DNA from: an uncultured Oscillospiraceae bacterium
GTDB lineage: Bacteria > Bacillota > Clostridia > Oscillospirales > Oscillospiraceae
DNA length: 47,618 nt
Assembly: GCA_947627715.1 (NCBI GenBank)
Contig: CANQXK010000016.1
Coordinates: 1 to 47,618, forward strand
Direction of reading: 5' to 3'
Part shown: positions 14,267 to 22,676 of the stretch, in pieces
Numbering within the stretch: position 1 is the stretch's first letter
Layout of the letters: each line of letters begins with the position of its first letter
Notes under the pieces: generated by a model
Told to the model about the DNA's origin: nothing
Seen by the model: only the letters and a program-made list of their open reading frames with translations
Databases searched by the model: none
Made by a program: the position numbers and the translations under genes

Positions 14267-15184
14267 TTATTTCATTGCGTTCACGTAGGCGGCGGCGGCT
14301 GTGGCGGCCACTGCGCCGTCTGCGGCGGCGGTGACGAGCTGCCGGAGGGCCTTCTTCCGGCCGTCCCCGGCCACCCAGACGCCGGGGGTGCCGCTCTCGC
14401 AGTCCTCCCCCGCCACGGCGTAGCCGGCCTCGTCCAGCCGGAGCACGTTGGCGAAGGCGGCGTTGTTGGGGATCATGCCGATGGCGGTAAAGACACCGGG
14501 CGTGTCCAGGGTCCGCTCCTCGCCCGTCTCCAGATTTCGCACCCGCAGCGCGGCAACGCGGTTATTCCCGTCCGCCACCACCCCCGTAGGCACGCAGGGC
14601 GTCAAAAATTCCACATTTGCCTTCGCCGCGGCAGTCTCCACAAGGCGCTTTTCCGCCCGGAACTCCCGGCGGCGGTGGACGATGTACACCTTCTCGCACA
14701 GGGAGGAGAGGTGCAGCGCGTCCTCAAAGGCGGTGTTGCCGCCCCCCACCACGGCCACCTTGCGGCCCCGGAAAAACGCCCCGTCGCAGGAGGCGCAGGT
14801 GGACACGCCCCGGCCGGAAAGCTCCGCGCCGCCGGGACAGTCCAGCTTTCTGTGTCCCGCGCCGGTGGCGATGATCACGGCCAGGGCCTCAAAGTCCCCC
14901 TTGGCGGTGTGGACGATCTTTTTGTCCCCCGCAAGCTCGACCCCCGTGACGGCAGCGGTTTTGACCTCCGCGCCCAGCGCCTGGGCCTGCTTCTGCCAGT
15001 CGTCCGCCAGCCGCCAGCCCTCGATTTGGGCGATGGCCGGGAAATTCTCCACGTTTTGCGAATTGATGATCTGCCCGCCGCAGACGGTGATCTCCAAAAG
15101 GAGGGTGGAAAGTCCCGCCCTGCGGGCGTATACCGCGGCGGTGAGGCCCGCCGGGCCGCCGCCGATGATGGCAAGGTCGTACAT
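14267..15184 (-). CDS. trxB: Thioredoxin reductase
   Basis: A 305-residue low-molecular-weight thioredoxin-reductase-type flavoprotein. The FAD-binding GGGPAGL is at 8-14, the redox-active CASC at 130-133 (the common form is CATC), the NADPH-binding GGGNTAFEDALHL from about 147, and the FAD-binding VWVAGDGR near the C-terminus. The ATG at 15184 has CGGAGG before it. It is divergent from trxA, whose product is its likely partner. The HRRREFRAEKRL segment fits NADPH use, although ferredoxin-linked relatives exist in clostridia. Confidence 0.93.
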   Translation of the reverse strand: MYDLAIIGGGPAGLTAAVYARRAGLSTLLLEITVCGGQIINSQNVENFPAIAQIEGWRLADDWQKQAQALGAEVKTAAVTGVELAGDKKIVHTAKGDFEALAVIIATGAGHRKLDCPGGAELSGRGVSTCASCDGAFFRGRKVAVVGGGNTAFEDALHLSSLCEKVYIVHRRREFRAEKRLVETAAAKANVEFLTPCVPTGVVADGNNRVAALRVRNLETGEERTLDTPGVFTAIGMIPNNAAFANVLRLDEAGYAVAGEDCESGTPGVWVAGDGRKKALRQLVTAAADGAVAATAAAAYVNAMK

Positions 15185-15226
15185 AAGCGCCTCCGAAATG
15201 AGAAAGATAAGTCCGTGCACTCTCTT

Positions 15227-15255
15227 AGTATAGCACGTTTTCAAAAAAATTGACA
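15227..15255 (-). promoter_or_regulatory. Probable trxB promoter overlapping the trxA -35
   Basis: Minus strand: TATACT at 15227-15232. At 17-nt spacing the -35 position reads TGTCAA, the reverse complement of the trxA -35, so the -35 match is poor. The two divergent promoters share this DNA and could interfere. Confidence 0.4.
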
Positions 15256-15278
15256 GAGGGAGCGGAAAGTTTTATAAT
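15250..15278 (+). promoter_or_regulatory. trxA promoter, full consensus
   Basis: TTGACA at 15250-15255, 17 nt, TATAAT at 15273-15278: a perfect sigma-A consensus. Confidence 0.85.
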
Positions 15279-15313
15279 GAGATCATCCATAAAAACAACA
15301 AGGAGGCTTTCAA

Positions 15314-15619
15314 ATGGCTGAGCAGATCACCCCTTCGGACTTTGAGGAGCTGGCGCTCCGTTCGGACGTCCCGGTCCTCGTGGACTTCTTCGCCACCTGG
15401 TGCGGCCCCTGCCGGATGATGGCGCCCATCCTTGAGGCGGCGGAATCCGGGCACCCGGAGGTAAAATTTTATAAGTTGGACGTGGACCAGGCCCCGGAGG
15501 TGGCGGTGAAATACGGTGTCATGAGCATCCCCACCCTCATCCTCTTCAAAAACGGTGAGGCCGTCAAAACCAGCGTCGGGCTTCTCTCCGGCGACGAGCT
15601 GGAGGCGTTCCTGGCGTAA
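15314..15619 (+). CDS. trxA: Thioredoxin
   Basis: A 101-residue thioredoxin with the classical WCGPC site at 29-33 and the cis-proline in MSIPTLILF. It reduces protein disulphides in the cytoplasm using electrons from thioredoxin reductase, encoded divergently next door. AAGGAGG precedes the ATG. The near-consensus promoter and tandem terminators mark it as a highly expressed single gene. Confidence 0.97.
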   Translation: MAEQITPSDFEELALRSDVPVLVDFFATWCGPCRMMAPILEAAESGHPEVKFYKLDVDQAPEVAVKYGVMSIPTLILFKNGEAVKTSVGLLSGDELEAFLA

Positions 15620-15621
15620 AA

Positions 15622-15644
15622 AAAGCCGCCGGGGCGGCGGCTTT
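15622..15644 (-). terminator. Terminator between trxA and the C39-like gene
   Basis: AAAGCCGCC (15622-15630) pairs with GGCGGCTTT (15636-15644). On the minus strand it is followed by TTTTTTT in all, so it best serves the minus-strand peptidase gene. Confidence 0.7.
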
Positions 15645-15661
15645 ACCCACTCATACAGCGA

Positions 15662-15691
15662 AAGGACGGGGCGGCCCGTCCTTCGTTTTTT
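15662..15691 (+). terminator. Intrinsic terminator of trxA
   Basis: AAGGACGGG (15662-15670), loop GCGG, CCCGTCCTT (15675-15683), then CGTTTTTT. It lies between the convergent trxA and peptidase genes. Confidence 0.85.
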
Positions 15692-15710
15692 ATGCGCCCC
15701 CGCGGGGGCC

Positions 15711-16592
15711 TCAGCCGGCGGCCTCGTAGGACCACAGGTTTCGGATCTCGCCCTCCATGTCCTCCCAGGCCCAGCCGTGGCAGTTGGAGGGGCGGAAGGG
15801 GTCCAGGACCTGAAAGCCGCCGCTGTCCTTGCCCGTGATCACGATGTAATGCCCCTCCTCGGTGAAGCGGCCCGGCCCCATGATGCAGATGACCGGCCTG
15901 CCCGCCGAAAGCTCGGCCTCCACCGTGGGTTCCCACAGCGGAAGCTCTTTGGCGGTAAGGCCCAGCTTCTCTGCCCCATCGGAGAAGAGCGTCCAGGCGG
16001 TGCCGTTGCCCGGCTCGCAGTACCCCTCCCGCACAGCAAAGTCCGCGATGCCGGACGGGGTCAGCGTCCCGTCGCCGGTAAGGCCCGCCGCCACCATGGA
16101 CAGGGCCGTGGGGCCGCACCCCGTCCAGCCCATCAGCCCCGCGCCGTAGACTATGTACCCCCAGCGGCTGTCCCACTGGGTGAAGTAGGGGATCTCCCCC
16201 TTCGTCACCTCTACCGTCAGCGCCGGGTCCGGGTCCTGCGGCCCCCGGTAGTTCTCGGCAAACGCCCGCATCTCCGGGTTTTTCTCCTCCGCCAGGGCCA
16301 GCATCGCGGCGTACTCGTCCGTCTGCGCCGTCCCGTCCCCCTCCTCCGGCGGGGCGGCATGGTCCGGCCCGGACGCGGCGGGGTCCCTCTCGCCCCGCCC
16401 GCCCCGCTCCTCCGGTGCGGTCGTTTCCACCGCCCCGGCCTCCGCGCTGTCCCCGGCGGGACTGCGCAGAATGAGGACGGTGGCGGCAACCACGCACGCG
16501 ATCAGGCCGCACAGCAGCGCCTCCGCCGCCCGCTGCCGCCTCAGCGCCCGGCGCGCCCGCGAAAGGCGTCTCGACTCCGTTTGAAGCTCCAT
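15711..16592 (-). CDS. Membrane-anchored C39-like peptidase family protein
   Basis: A 293-residue protein with a basic N-terminus, one membrane segment at about 25-43, a Pro/Gly/Glu-rich linker (about 44-95) and a C-terminal papain-fold domain. The domain shows IPYFTQWDSRWG, then GCGPTALSMV with the likely nucleophile Cys159, then GHYIVI with the likely catalytic His, and VLDPF supplying an Asp. This matches the C39_2-type domain common in Clostridia exported proteins. It is likely held on the outer face of the membrane. Its substrate is unknown; no bacteriocin or export genes are nearby. Confidence 0.82.
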   Translation of the reverse strand: MELQTESRRLSRARRALRRQRAAEALLCGLIACVVAATVLILRSPAGDSAEAGAVETTAPEERGGRGERDPAASGPDHAAPPEEGDGTAQTDEYAAMLALAEEKNPEMRAFAENYRGPQDPDPALTVEVTKGEIPYFTQWDSRWGYIVYGAGLMGWTGCGPTALSMVAAGLTGDGTLTPSGIADFAVREGYCEPGNGTAWTLFSDGAEKLGLTAKELPLWEPTVEAELSAGRPVICIMGPGRFTEEGHYIVITGKDSGGFQVLDPFRPSNCHGWAWEDMEGEIRNLWSYEAAG

Positions 16593-16684
16593 GGCTCTCC
16601 CTCCCTTTAAGGCAAGTATACGTCCCGTATGAAACGCAAAGGCCGCAGAGGCGCATCAAAACGGAAAACTATTTTAGATTGTCA

Positions 16685-16769
16685 AAAAAGGCCGTTGGCC
16701 TTTTTCCGACAAAGGGGAACGTGCGGAAAACTCCGCGTGAATTTTGCGAAATTCACGCGGAGTTTCCGA
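16685..16769 (+). repeat. Double-hairpin intergenic element, copy A
   Basis: Hairpin 1 is AAAAAGGCC-gtt-GGCCTTTTT (16685-16705). The core AAGGGGAACGTGCGG is at 16712-16726. Hairpin 2 is a perfect 17-bp stem (16728-16744 with 16749-16765) capped by TGCG. The same core and TGCG hairpin occur at 27055-27127 and 45219-45302. On the minus strand hairpin 1 is followed by TTTTTTG and could end the spore coat transcript. Confidence 0.75.
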
Positions 16770-16772
16770 GTT

Positions 16773-17021
16773 TTAGTTTGCGCTGGCGAATTTCTGCTTC
16801 ACCTGGTCGATCTTCGTCTGCGGCACGTTCTGGGTGGTGTACCAGCCCTTCTGGCTCATCTGCTTATAGATGGTGTCCTGCATACAAAGGGCGTCGCTCA
16901 GCGCGGCCTTGAAGGCGCTGTTCACGTTCTCCGTGGAGGACTCGATGGCGCCGTGCATATAGAGGTCGCACACGCCCTTGGTGGTCAGGAGGATGCCCTC
17001 CATGATGGTCTTGTCGTCCAT
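16773..17021 (-). CDS. Spore coat protein, CotF-like
   Basis: An 82-residue protein of the CotF-like spore coat type: MDDKTIMEGILLTTKGVCDL, a helical middle (HGAIESSTENVNSAFKAALSD), and the ending LCMQDTIYKQMSQKGWY with a Gln/Lys-rich tail. Such proteins are four-helix ferritin-like coat components in Clostridia. AAGGAGAAGGG precedes the ATG. It follows the 57-residue coat gene by 15 nt, forming an operon. Assignment is by recognition of the KGWY motif and helical pattern. Confidence 0.75.
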   Translation of the reverse strand: MDDKTIMEGILLTTKGVCDLYMHGAIESSTENVNSAFKAALSDALCMQDTIYKQMSQKGWYTTQNVPQTKIDQVKQKFASAN

Positions 17022-17036
17022 GTCCCTTCTCCTTCC

Positions 17037-17210
17037 TTACACAAGCGCGTAGAATTTGCCGAAGATCTGGCGGTTCTTGTCCACCCACTGCTGGGCCTGG
17101 GCCTTGAGCTGGGGGTCCTGGAGCGTGTTCACCGCGTCCTGGCACTGCTTGGCCAGATATTCCGCGTGTCCCAGCGCGTCCTCGATATAGAGCAGTTCTT
17201 TGGAGCTCAT
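17037..17210 (-). CDS. Small spore-coat-associated protein (CotF-operon partner)
   Basis: A 57-residue protein, opening MSSKELLYIEDALGHAEYL and closing VDKNRQIFGKFYALV. Its ATG at 17210 has GAGGTGA 7 nt upstream. All-helical and Gln/Lys-rich, it resembles the short proteins coded just before CotF-like genes in Clostridia, which look like half of a coat-domain helical bundle. The SD region can be paired in a hairpin (17221-17244), a possible translation control. Confidence 0.75.
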   Translation of the reverse strand: MSSKELLYIEDALGHAEYLAKQCQDAVNTLQDPQLKAQAQQWVDKNRQIFGKFYALV

Positions 17211-17220
17211 AATAAAATCA

Positions 17221-17244
17221 CCTCGCGGTTATTTTGCCGCGAGG
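17221..17244. promoter_or_regulatory. Hairpin partly covering the coat operon SD
   Basis: CCTCGCGG (17221-17228) pairs with CCGCGAGG (17237-17244) around 8 nt. On the minus strand the last four stem bases (17221-17224) are the GAGG of the SD GAGGTGA (17218-17224). On the plus strand the hairpin is followed by CCGCCTTTTTATTC, so it could also stop plus-strand transcripts. Confidence 0.5.
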
Positions 17245-17321
17245 CCGCCTTTTTATTCATAAAAATCCACGCATACCGGCGGGACAAGGGGAATAGATTT
17301 CAGGGAAAGAGGTGACGGAAT

Positions 17322-17792
17322 ATGAAAATCGAACCGAAAAAGCTGATCGTCTGCCTTGCCATCCCCCTGGCCGTGGGGGGACTGGCGGCGGCGCTGTCCA
17401 TGCAGGGGATGCGGGCGTTTGCCGCTCTAAATAAGCCGCCCCTGACGCCGCCGGCCTGGGTGTTCCCGGTGGTGTGGACGGCGCTGTACCTCATGATGGG
17501 GCTGGCTTCGTATCTGGTCTGCGAGAGCCGGAAGCCGCGGGAGGACGTCTCCGCCGCCCTGACGGTCTACGGCTGCCAGCTGGCCCTCAACTTCTTCTGG
17601 CCGCTCCTCTTTTTCCACTTCCGGCTGTGGCTCTTCGCCTTCTTCTGGCTCGTGGCGCTTTGGCTGGCGGTCATCGCCACCCTGGCCTTCTTTCGGAAGC
17701 TCCACAGGCGCGCCGGGACGCTGATCCTCCCCTATCTTCTCTGGGTGACCTTCGCGGGGTATCTCAATCTGGGCGTCGCCCTTCTCAACTGA
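17322..17792 (+). CDS. tspO: TspO/MBR family protein
   Basis: A 156-residue protein of five membrane helices. The TspO signature KPPLTPPAWVFPVVWTALY begins at about residue 38, and the Trp/Asn-rich QLALNFFWPLLFF and WVTFAGYLNL segments follow. TspO proteins bind porphyrins and related ligands in membranes; in anaerobes the role is unclear. GAGGTGA precedes the ATG at 8 nt. It is a single gene, convergent with degV. Confidence 0.93.
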   Translation: MKIEPKKLIVCLAIPLAVGGLAAALSMQGMRAFAALNKPPLTPPAWVFPVVWTALYLMMGLASYLVCESRKPREDVSAALTVYGCQLALNFFWPLLFFHFRLWLFAFFWLVALWLAVIATLAFFRKLHRRAGTLILPYLLWVTFAGYLNLGVALLN

Positions 17793-17793
17793 G

Positions 17794-17819
17794 GGGGGCG
17801 GGCCTTCCGGCCCGCCCCC
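17794..17819. terminator. GC-rich hairpin between tspO and degV
   Basis: A perfect 11-bp stem GGGGGCGGGCC (17794-17804) with GGCCCGCCCCC (17809-17819), loop TTCC, exactly between two convergent genes. No T-run follows on either side, so termination strength is uncertain. Confidence 0.55.
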
Positions 17820-17826
17820 GCGCTCA

Positions 17827-18699
17827 TTATCTCACGTCTCCCAGGAAGAACACCGCCAGCGTGCCCGGCCCTGAGTGGGCGCCGATGACGGGGCCGATGG
17901 CGTTGATGGTAACATCCAGGGGGTGGAGGTTCTCCCTGACCAGGGAGGCCAGGTACTTCGCGTCGTCCCCGCAGTCCCCGTGGCTGATAAAGATGTGCTG
18001 GTGGGCGACGTCGTCCCCCGTCTGGGCGCACTTGTCGTAGATGGCCTTGATGGACGCCTTCCGGCCCCTGGCCTTGGACATATTGATGAGCCGCCCCTCG
18101 TCGTCCACGTGGAGCACGGGCTTTATGTTCAAAAGCGTCCCCACGGCGGCGGTGGCGGCGCTGACCCGCCCGCCCCGCTTGAGGAAGAAGAGGTCGTCCA
18201 CCGTGAACCAGTGGGCCACCCTGGGGGCGGTGGCGGCGGCGTAGTCCCGCAGCTCCTCAAGGCCGGCCCCCTCCCGCTTTTTCAGGGCCGTCAGGTACAC
18301 CAGCAGGCCCTGTCCCATGGAGGCGCATTTGGAGTCCACCACGTAGATCTTCCGCTCCGGGTACTTCTCCAGCAGCTCCTCCGCCGCGATGGCCCCGTTC
18401 TGGCAGGTGCTGGAGAGCGCCGTGGCGAAGCCGATATACAGGATGTCCTGCCCCTTCTCAAGGTAGGGGGTCATGATCTCCACAAACTCACTGGGGTTGA
18501 CGGCGGAGGTGGAGGCGTTGCCGCCGTTCCTCAGCGCCTCGTAAAACGTCCCGCTGGGGATCTCCCGCTCGTCCAGGTAGTTGCGAAACTCCCGCCCGTC
18601 CAGGTTCACCTTGAGCGGGAGGACCTGTATGTCCAGCTCCTCCGCCAGAGCGGCCGGCAGGTCGCAGGAGGAATCGGTAAGAAGAATATAATCGCTCAT
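17827..18699 (-). CDS. DegV family fatty-acid-binding protein (FakB-like)
   Basis: A 290-residue DegV-family protein. The opening ILLTDSSCDLPAALAEE, the ligand-gate region STSAVNPSEF, the FATALSSTCQNG segment and VDSKCASMGQGLLV are typical. FakB-type DegV proteins hold a fatty acid for phosphorylation by FakA, and a FakA/YloV-like kinase is coded at 10392-12083. The SD GAGGAGA lies about 12 nt before the ATG. It is transcribed from its own promoter at 18741-18769. Confidence 0.93.
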   Translation of the reverse strand: MSDYILLTDSSCDLPAALAEELDIQVLPLKVNLDGREFRNYLDEREIPSGTFYEALRNGGNASTSAVNPSEFVEIMTPYLEKGQDILYIGFATALSSTCQNGAIAAEELLEKYPERKIYVVDSKCASMGQGLLVYLTALKKREGAGLEELRDYAAATAPRVAHWFTVDDLFFLKRGGRVSAATAAVGTLLNIKPVLHVDDEGRLINMSKARGRKASIKAIYDKCAQTGDDVAHQHIFISHGDCGDDAKYLASLVRENLHPLDVTINAIGPVIGAHSGPGTLAVFFLGDVR

Positions 18700-18740
18700 T
18701 GATGGTCCATCTCCTCAATCGTCAGATTTTTCCGCTTCTT

Positions 18741-18769
18741 ATTATATCAACCCCCGCGCTTCTTGTCGA
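18741..18769 (-). promoter_or_regulatory. Promoter of the degV-family gene
   Basis: Minus strand: TCGACA at 18764-18769, 17 nt, TATAAT at 18741-18746. Confidence 0.6.
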
Positions 18770-18790
18770 GTACAAATTCCGCCCCGTCTG

Positions 18791-18860
18791 TACAAAAAAA
18801 GCGCCGAAGGCGAAAAAGTCCGACAGCAAAAGCCCCGAAGGCTCGCCTTCGGGGCTTTTT
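18791..18860 (-). terminator. Tandem terminators of the rpsB-tsf operon
   Basis: The main hairpin is AGCCCCGAAGG (18831-18841) with CCTTCGGGGCT (18846-18856), followed on the minus strand by TTTTGCTG. A second, small hairpin (GCC-GAA-GGC type, about 18801-18812) is followed on the minus strand by CTTTTTTTG. They lie 20-90 nt past the tsf stop. Confidence 0.8.
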
Positions 18861-18878
18861 CAACGCAGGGTATGCGCC

Positions 18879-19793
18879 TTACTTCACCAGCTTGGCGACC
18901 TCGGCGGCCAGATCGTCCTGGCGCTTCTCGATGCCCTCGCCCTTCTCAAAGCGGACGGCGCCGGCAAACTTCACCGCGCCGCCCAGCGCCTTGGCGGCGG
19001 AGGCGATATACTGCTCCACGGTCATGGAGCCGTCCTTGACGAAGTCCTGCTGCAAAAGGCAGTTCTCGGAGTAGAACTTGCCCATCTTGCCCATGACGAT
19101 CTTCTCGCGGACCTGGGCGGGCTTGCTGGCCATGGCGGGGTCGTTCTCCATCTGGGCCAGCATGATCTTCTTCTCCTCGTCCAGAGTGGCCTGGTCCACC
19201 TGGCTCTTGTCCCAGAAGCGGGGGTTGAGCGCGGCGATCTGCATGGCCACGTCCTTGCCGATGGCCTCCACGGAGGCGGCGGGCAGGGCGGTCTCCAGGT
19301 TCACGATGACGCCGATCTTGCCGCCCATGTGGACGTAGGGGACGGACACGCCGGTGTCGAACCGGGCAAAGCGGCGGACGTTGATGTTCTCGCCGATGAC
19401 CAGCACCTTCTCGTTCTGGGTCTCCTTGACGGTAAGCTCGGAAGCGGGGTACTTGCAGGCCATCAGAGCGTCAAGGTCTGCGGGGGCGTCGTGGGCCACC
19501 ACGGCGGCGATCTGATGAACATAGTCCACGAACACGTCGTTCTTGGCCACGAAGTCAGACTCGGCGTTGACCTCCACGCACACGCCCACGCCGTCAATGA
19601 CGGCGGCGTAAGCCACGCCCTCGGCGGCGATGCGGCCGGCCTTCTTCTGGGCGGCGGCAAGGCCCTTCTCACGCAGCCACTCAACTGCCTTGTCCATGTC
19701 GCCGTCGGTGGCGGCCAGGGCCTTCTTGCAGTCCATCATGCCCACGCCGGTCATCTCACGAAGATTCTTTACATCTGCGGCGGAAATAGCCAT
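18879..19793 (-). CDS. tsf: Translation elongation factor Ts
   Basis: A 304-residue EF-Ts, the nucleotide exchange factor for EF-Tu (coded at 31700-32908). The N-terminal UBA-like part has LREMTGVGMMDCKKAL; the core motif ESDFVAKND and the C-terminal dimerisation part ending EVAKLVK follow. The length is normal. GGAGGAACATTGGA precedes the ATG. It is the second gene after rpsB with a 20-nt gap, the standard rpsB-tsf operon. Confidence 0.98.
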   Translation of the reverse strand: MAISAADVKNLREMTGVGMMDCKKALAATDGDMDKAVEWLREKGLAAAQKKAGRIAAEGVAYAAVIDGVGVCVEVNAESDFVAKNDVFVDYVHQIAAVVAHDAPADLDALMACKYPASELTVKETQNEKVLVIGENINVRRFARFDTGVSVPYVHMGGKIGVIVNLETALPAASVEAIGKDVAMQIAALNPRFWDKSQVDQATLDEEKKIMLAQMENDPAMASKPAQVREKIVMGKMGKFYSENCLLQQDFVKDGSMTVEQYIASAAKALGGAVKFAGAVRFEKGEGIEKRQDDLAAEVAKLVK

Positions 19794-19813
19794 TCCAATG
19801 TTCCTCCTGTCTC

Positions 19814-20572
<759 letters not shown>

Positions 20573-20685
20573 TTGATTTTCTCCTTTTCATTTTAAGTTC
20601 TTACCTCCACGGCGATCAGCCGGCGCGCAAGCCTTACGGCACCATACGCGACGTCCCGCCGTGTGCGTAATCCCCATTTGGGGCT
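20573..20685 (-). promoter_or_regulatory. Structured leader of the rpsB-tsf operon
   Basis: About 110 nt between the predicted start and rpsB, with CCCC-AAAT-GGGG and GC-rich pairings such as GCCGGC/GCCG around 20613-20640. S2 controls its own operon through the leader in some bacteria; I do not recognise a named motif here, so control is only possible. Confidence 0.4.
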
Positions 20686-20690
20686 TTCGT

Positions 20691-20719
20691 ATTATAACAA
20701 AGGGCCATTCAAATTGCAA
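20691..20719 (-). promoter_or_regulatory. rpsB-tsf promoter
   Basis: Minus strand: TTGCAA at 20714-20719, 17 nt, TATAAT at 20691-20696. It begins 27 bp after the stop of the upstream GH26 gene, with no terminator seen between. Confidence 0.65.
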
Positions 20720-20745
20720 GGATTATTTTGCGCTTTTTTCCGCTT

Positions 20746-22323
20746 TTATTCAAAAAATCTCTCCGGCGTACCCTCCAGGCCCCTGACGGCGGCCTCCAGC
20801 GTCTCCTGCGTCTCCGCCAGCCAGTAAGGGCGCGACACGGTTTCGGGCTTTGCGGGGTCAAAGTCGGCGTAGTCGAACCACACCGCCGCCTTGATGTTCT
20901 CATAGTCCGGGAGCCTTTCAAACATATCCTCCATCCACGCGGCCTTGTCCCCGCCGATGGAGGAGCTGCCAAACTCGGTGATGATCCAGGGGAAGCTTCC
21001 GAAATACGGCTTGTATTTCTTCTCCATCCCGTCGTATATCTCCCGGAAGCTCCGCCACTTCTCCTTTGTCACATCAGCGTAGTAGGTGCCGGTGTTGTAG
21101 CCGGTGACCCCCAGCATCTGCACATACCCGTCGCCCGGATAATAGGAAAGCCATCTGTTCCAGTCCGCCGCCGGGAAGTCCAGGTCGTTGGGGTTGAAGA
21201 TCCATATGGTGTTGTCCACGCCGTTTTTCAGGAAGAACTCGTAGATATACCGCCAGGCCTGGGTGTACAGCTCCGGGTCTGCCAGGTTCACAACGCCGGA
21301 GTAGCTTGTCCAGTCGGAGTTCATCTCGTTGTTGAGCCGGAAAAGCACCGGGTGTCCGAAGGCCTTCAGGTCCCCGGCAATCTCCAGAAGCTTCCCGTCA
21401 TACCCCCCGGAGAGGACTTGGATGAGGGGCGACGGGGCGTTGGCAAGCTCCACGTTGTTGGTGGCCGTGAGCTGAAGGGTAAGCTCCGTGAGCTTCCCCT
21501 GGCCGTACCACTCCTGAAGCCTCTCCAGCGGAAGCGGCTCCTCGATGTGAAAATACGTCATGGCCATGGGGAGCCGCCTTCCCAGCTTGTCCTCCAGCTC
21601 CCCCAGGTCCTTGCTGAACGCACCGAAATACGCCCGGTCCGCGCCCGCCAGCCTCTCGTACGTCTCCCGTGTCTCCTCAGACCAGCCGTCCGGCAGGACG
21701 GGGGTGAAGCTCTCCGGCCCCTTCCCCTTTTTGGGGAAGCTCACCGTCATCTTCACGGAATTGGCAAAGGCGTCGATGGCCCTGACCGCCTCGCTATCGT
21801 TCCCGCCGCTTCTGTACTTGAAAAGCGCCCGGACAAAATACCGGGTATTCGTTCTCAAAAGCACGTATGTGTACACGTCCTCCATCCCGTCCGGCATCGC
21901 CCCGACCCGGATGGAGTAGATGCTCAGCCTGCCGCGCGTCTCGTCCCGGAGGACGGTGACCTCATTCTGCCTCTGCCAGTCGGCGTTTCTGATGTAGAGG
22001 TCGTGGTACCCCGCGATATACTCGTCCACGTCGATGTACGTGCTGCGCTCCCTGGTGACGCGCACGGAGAGAACGCCGTTCCGCCCCTGGACGGAGTACC
22101 CCGGGCAGGACGCCTCCTCCAGCTCCAGGTCCGCCGGCAGCGTCCCGCTCCAGCCCAGGGCCCAGGCCTCCAGGCCGAAGCCGTCATATACAAACACGAA
22201 AAGAAAGCCCAACGCCCCCATCACCAGCACAAGGCCGGCGCACAGGAGGATGAGCAGCTTCTTTTTTCCTGACATGGGGGGCTTTGCGTCAGCCCCCTGC
22301 GGTATGTTCTTTCTCTTCGACAT
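20746..22323 (-). CDS. Membrane-anchored GH26-family glycoside hydrolase
   Basis: A 525-residue protein with a cytoplasmic basic start, one membrane segment (about 23-46), an N-terminal beta domain of about 150 residues, and a C-terminal TIM barrel resembling GH26 (beta-mannanase type). The barrel shows RLNNEMNSDWTSYSG, with the likely acid/base Glu, and PWIITEFGSSS, with the likely nucleophile Glu. The ATG has CAAGGAGA 6 nt upstream and lies inside the ymxH gene (35-nt overlap). The enzyme should act outside the membrane; its substrate may be mannan or a cell-surface glucan. The position behind rpoD and ymxH is unusual for a carbohydrate-degrading enzyme. Confidence 0.78.
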   Translation of the reverse strand: MSKRKNIPQGADAKPPMSGKKKLLILLCAGLVLVMGALGFLFVFVYDGFGLEAWALGWSGTLPADLELEEASCPGYSVQGRNGVLSVRVTRERSTYIDVDEYIAGYHDLYIRNADWQRQNEVTVLRDETRGRLSIYSIRVGAMPDGMEDVYTYVLLRTNTRYFVRALFKYRSGGNDSEAVRAIDAFANSVKMTVSFPKKGKGPESFTPVLPDGWSEETRETYERLAGADRAYFGAFSKDLGELEDKLGRRLPMAMTYFHIEEPLPLERLQEWYGQGKLTELTLQLTATNNVELANAPSPLIQVLSGGYDGKLLEIAGDLKAFGHPVLFRLNNEMNSDWTSYSGVVNLADPELYTQAWRYIYEFFLKNGVDNTIWIFNPNDLDFPAADWNRWLSYYPGDGYVQMLGVTGYNTGTYYADVTKEKWRSFREIYDGMEKKYKPYFGSFPWIITEFGSSSIGGDKAAWMEDMFERLPDYENIKAAVWFDYADFDPAKPETVSRPYWLAETQETLEAAVRGLEGTPERFFE

Positions 22324-22636
22324 GGGTATCTCCTTGCTTTTGTTGTCCCCCGGCCACAGGGCAGCTCTTCCCGCGGGAACGCCGCTCTCTGGTCTCTACG
22401 TGGTCGTCCTCCACGAGGATGATGTCGTCCCCGATGCGCCGTATGGCGTTCCACGGGATGATGTAATCGTCGCTGCGGCCAAAAAGCCCCAGCACCTTGT
22501 AGGCCCCCGGCACCACCAGCGCCGTCATCCGGCCGGAGGCGGAGTCGAATATCCCGTCGGAGACGAACCCCAGCCGGAGGCCGGTATTCACGTTGATGAC
22601 CTCCTTATACCGAAGGTCGCCGATCCTGCACTGCAC
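22289..22636 (-). CDS. YlmC/YmxH-type PRC-barrel protein with C-terminal extension
   Basis: A 115-residue protein. Residues 1-78 (RIGDLRYKEVINVNTGLRLGF... GLFGRSDDYIIPWNAIRRIGDDIILVEDD) match the YlmC/YmxH PRC-barrel family, conserved in spore formers and linked to sporulation. The family usually ends there; here about 37 more residues (rich in Arg, Gly, Lys) follow, the last 11 coded by DNA shared with the next gene. The GTG start has GGAGGTGA with 7-nt spacing from GGAGG. Confidence 0.85.
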   Translation of the reverse strand: MQCRIGDLRYKEVINVNTGLRLGFVSDGIFDSASGRMTALVVPGAYKVLGLFGRSDDYIIPWNAIRRIGDDIILVEDDHVETRERRSRGKSCPVAGGQQKQGDTHVEEKEHTAGG

Positions 22637-22676
22637 AGTCTCACCTCCGCAGGATCGTATGCGCCGCCCCGCGCAT

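Noticed and set aside
16629-17315. 228-codon plus-strand open frame over the spore coat genes
   Set aside because: It is antisense to two well-supported coat genes and runs through repeat copy A.
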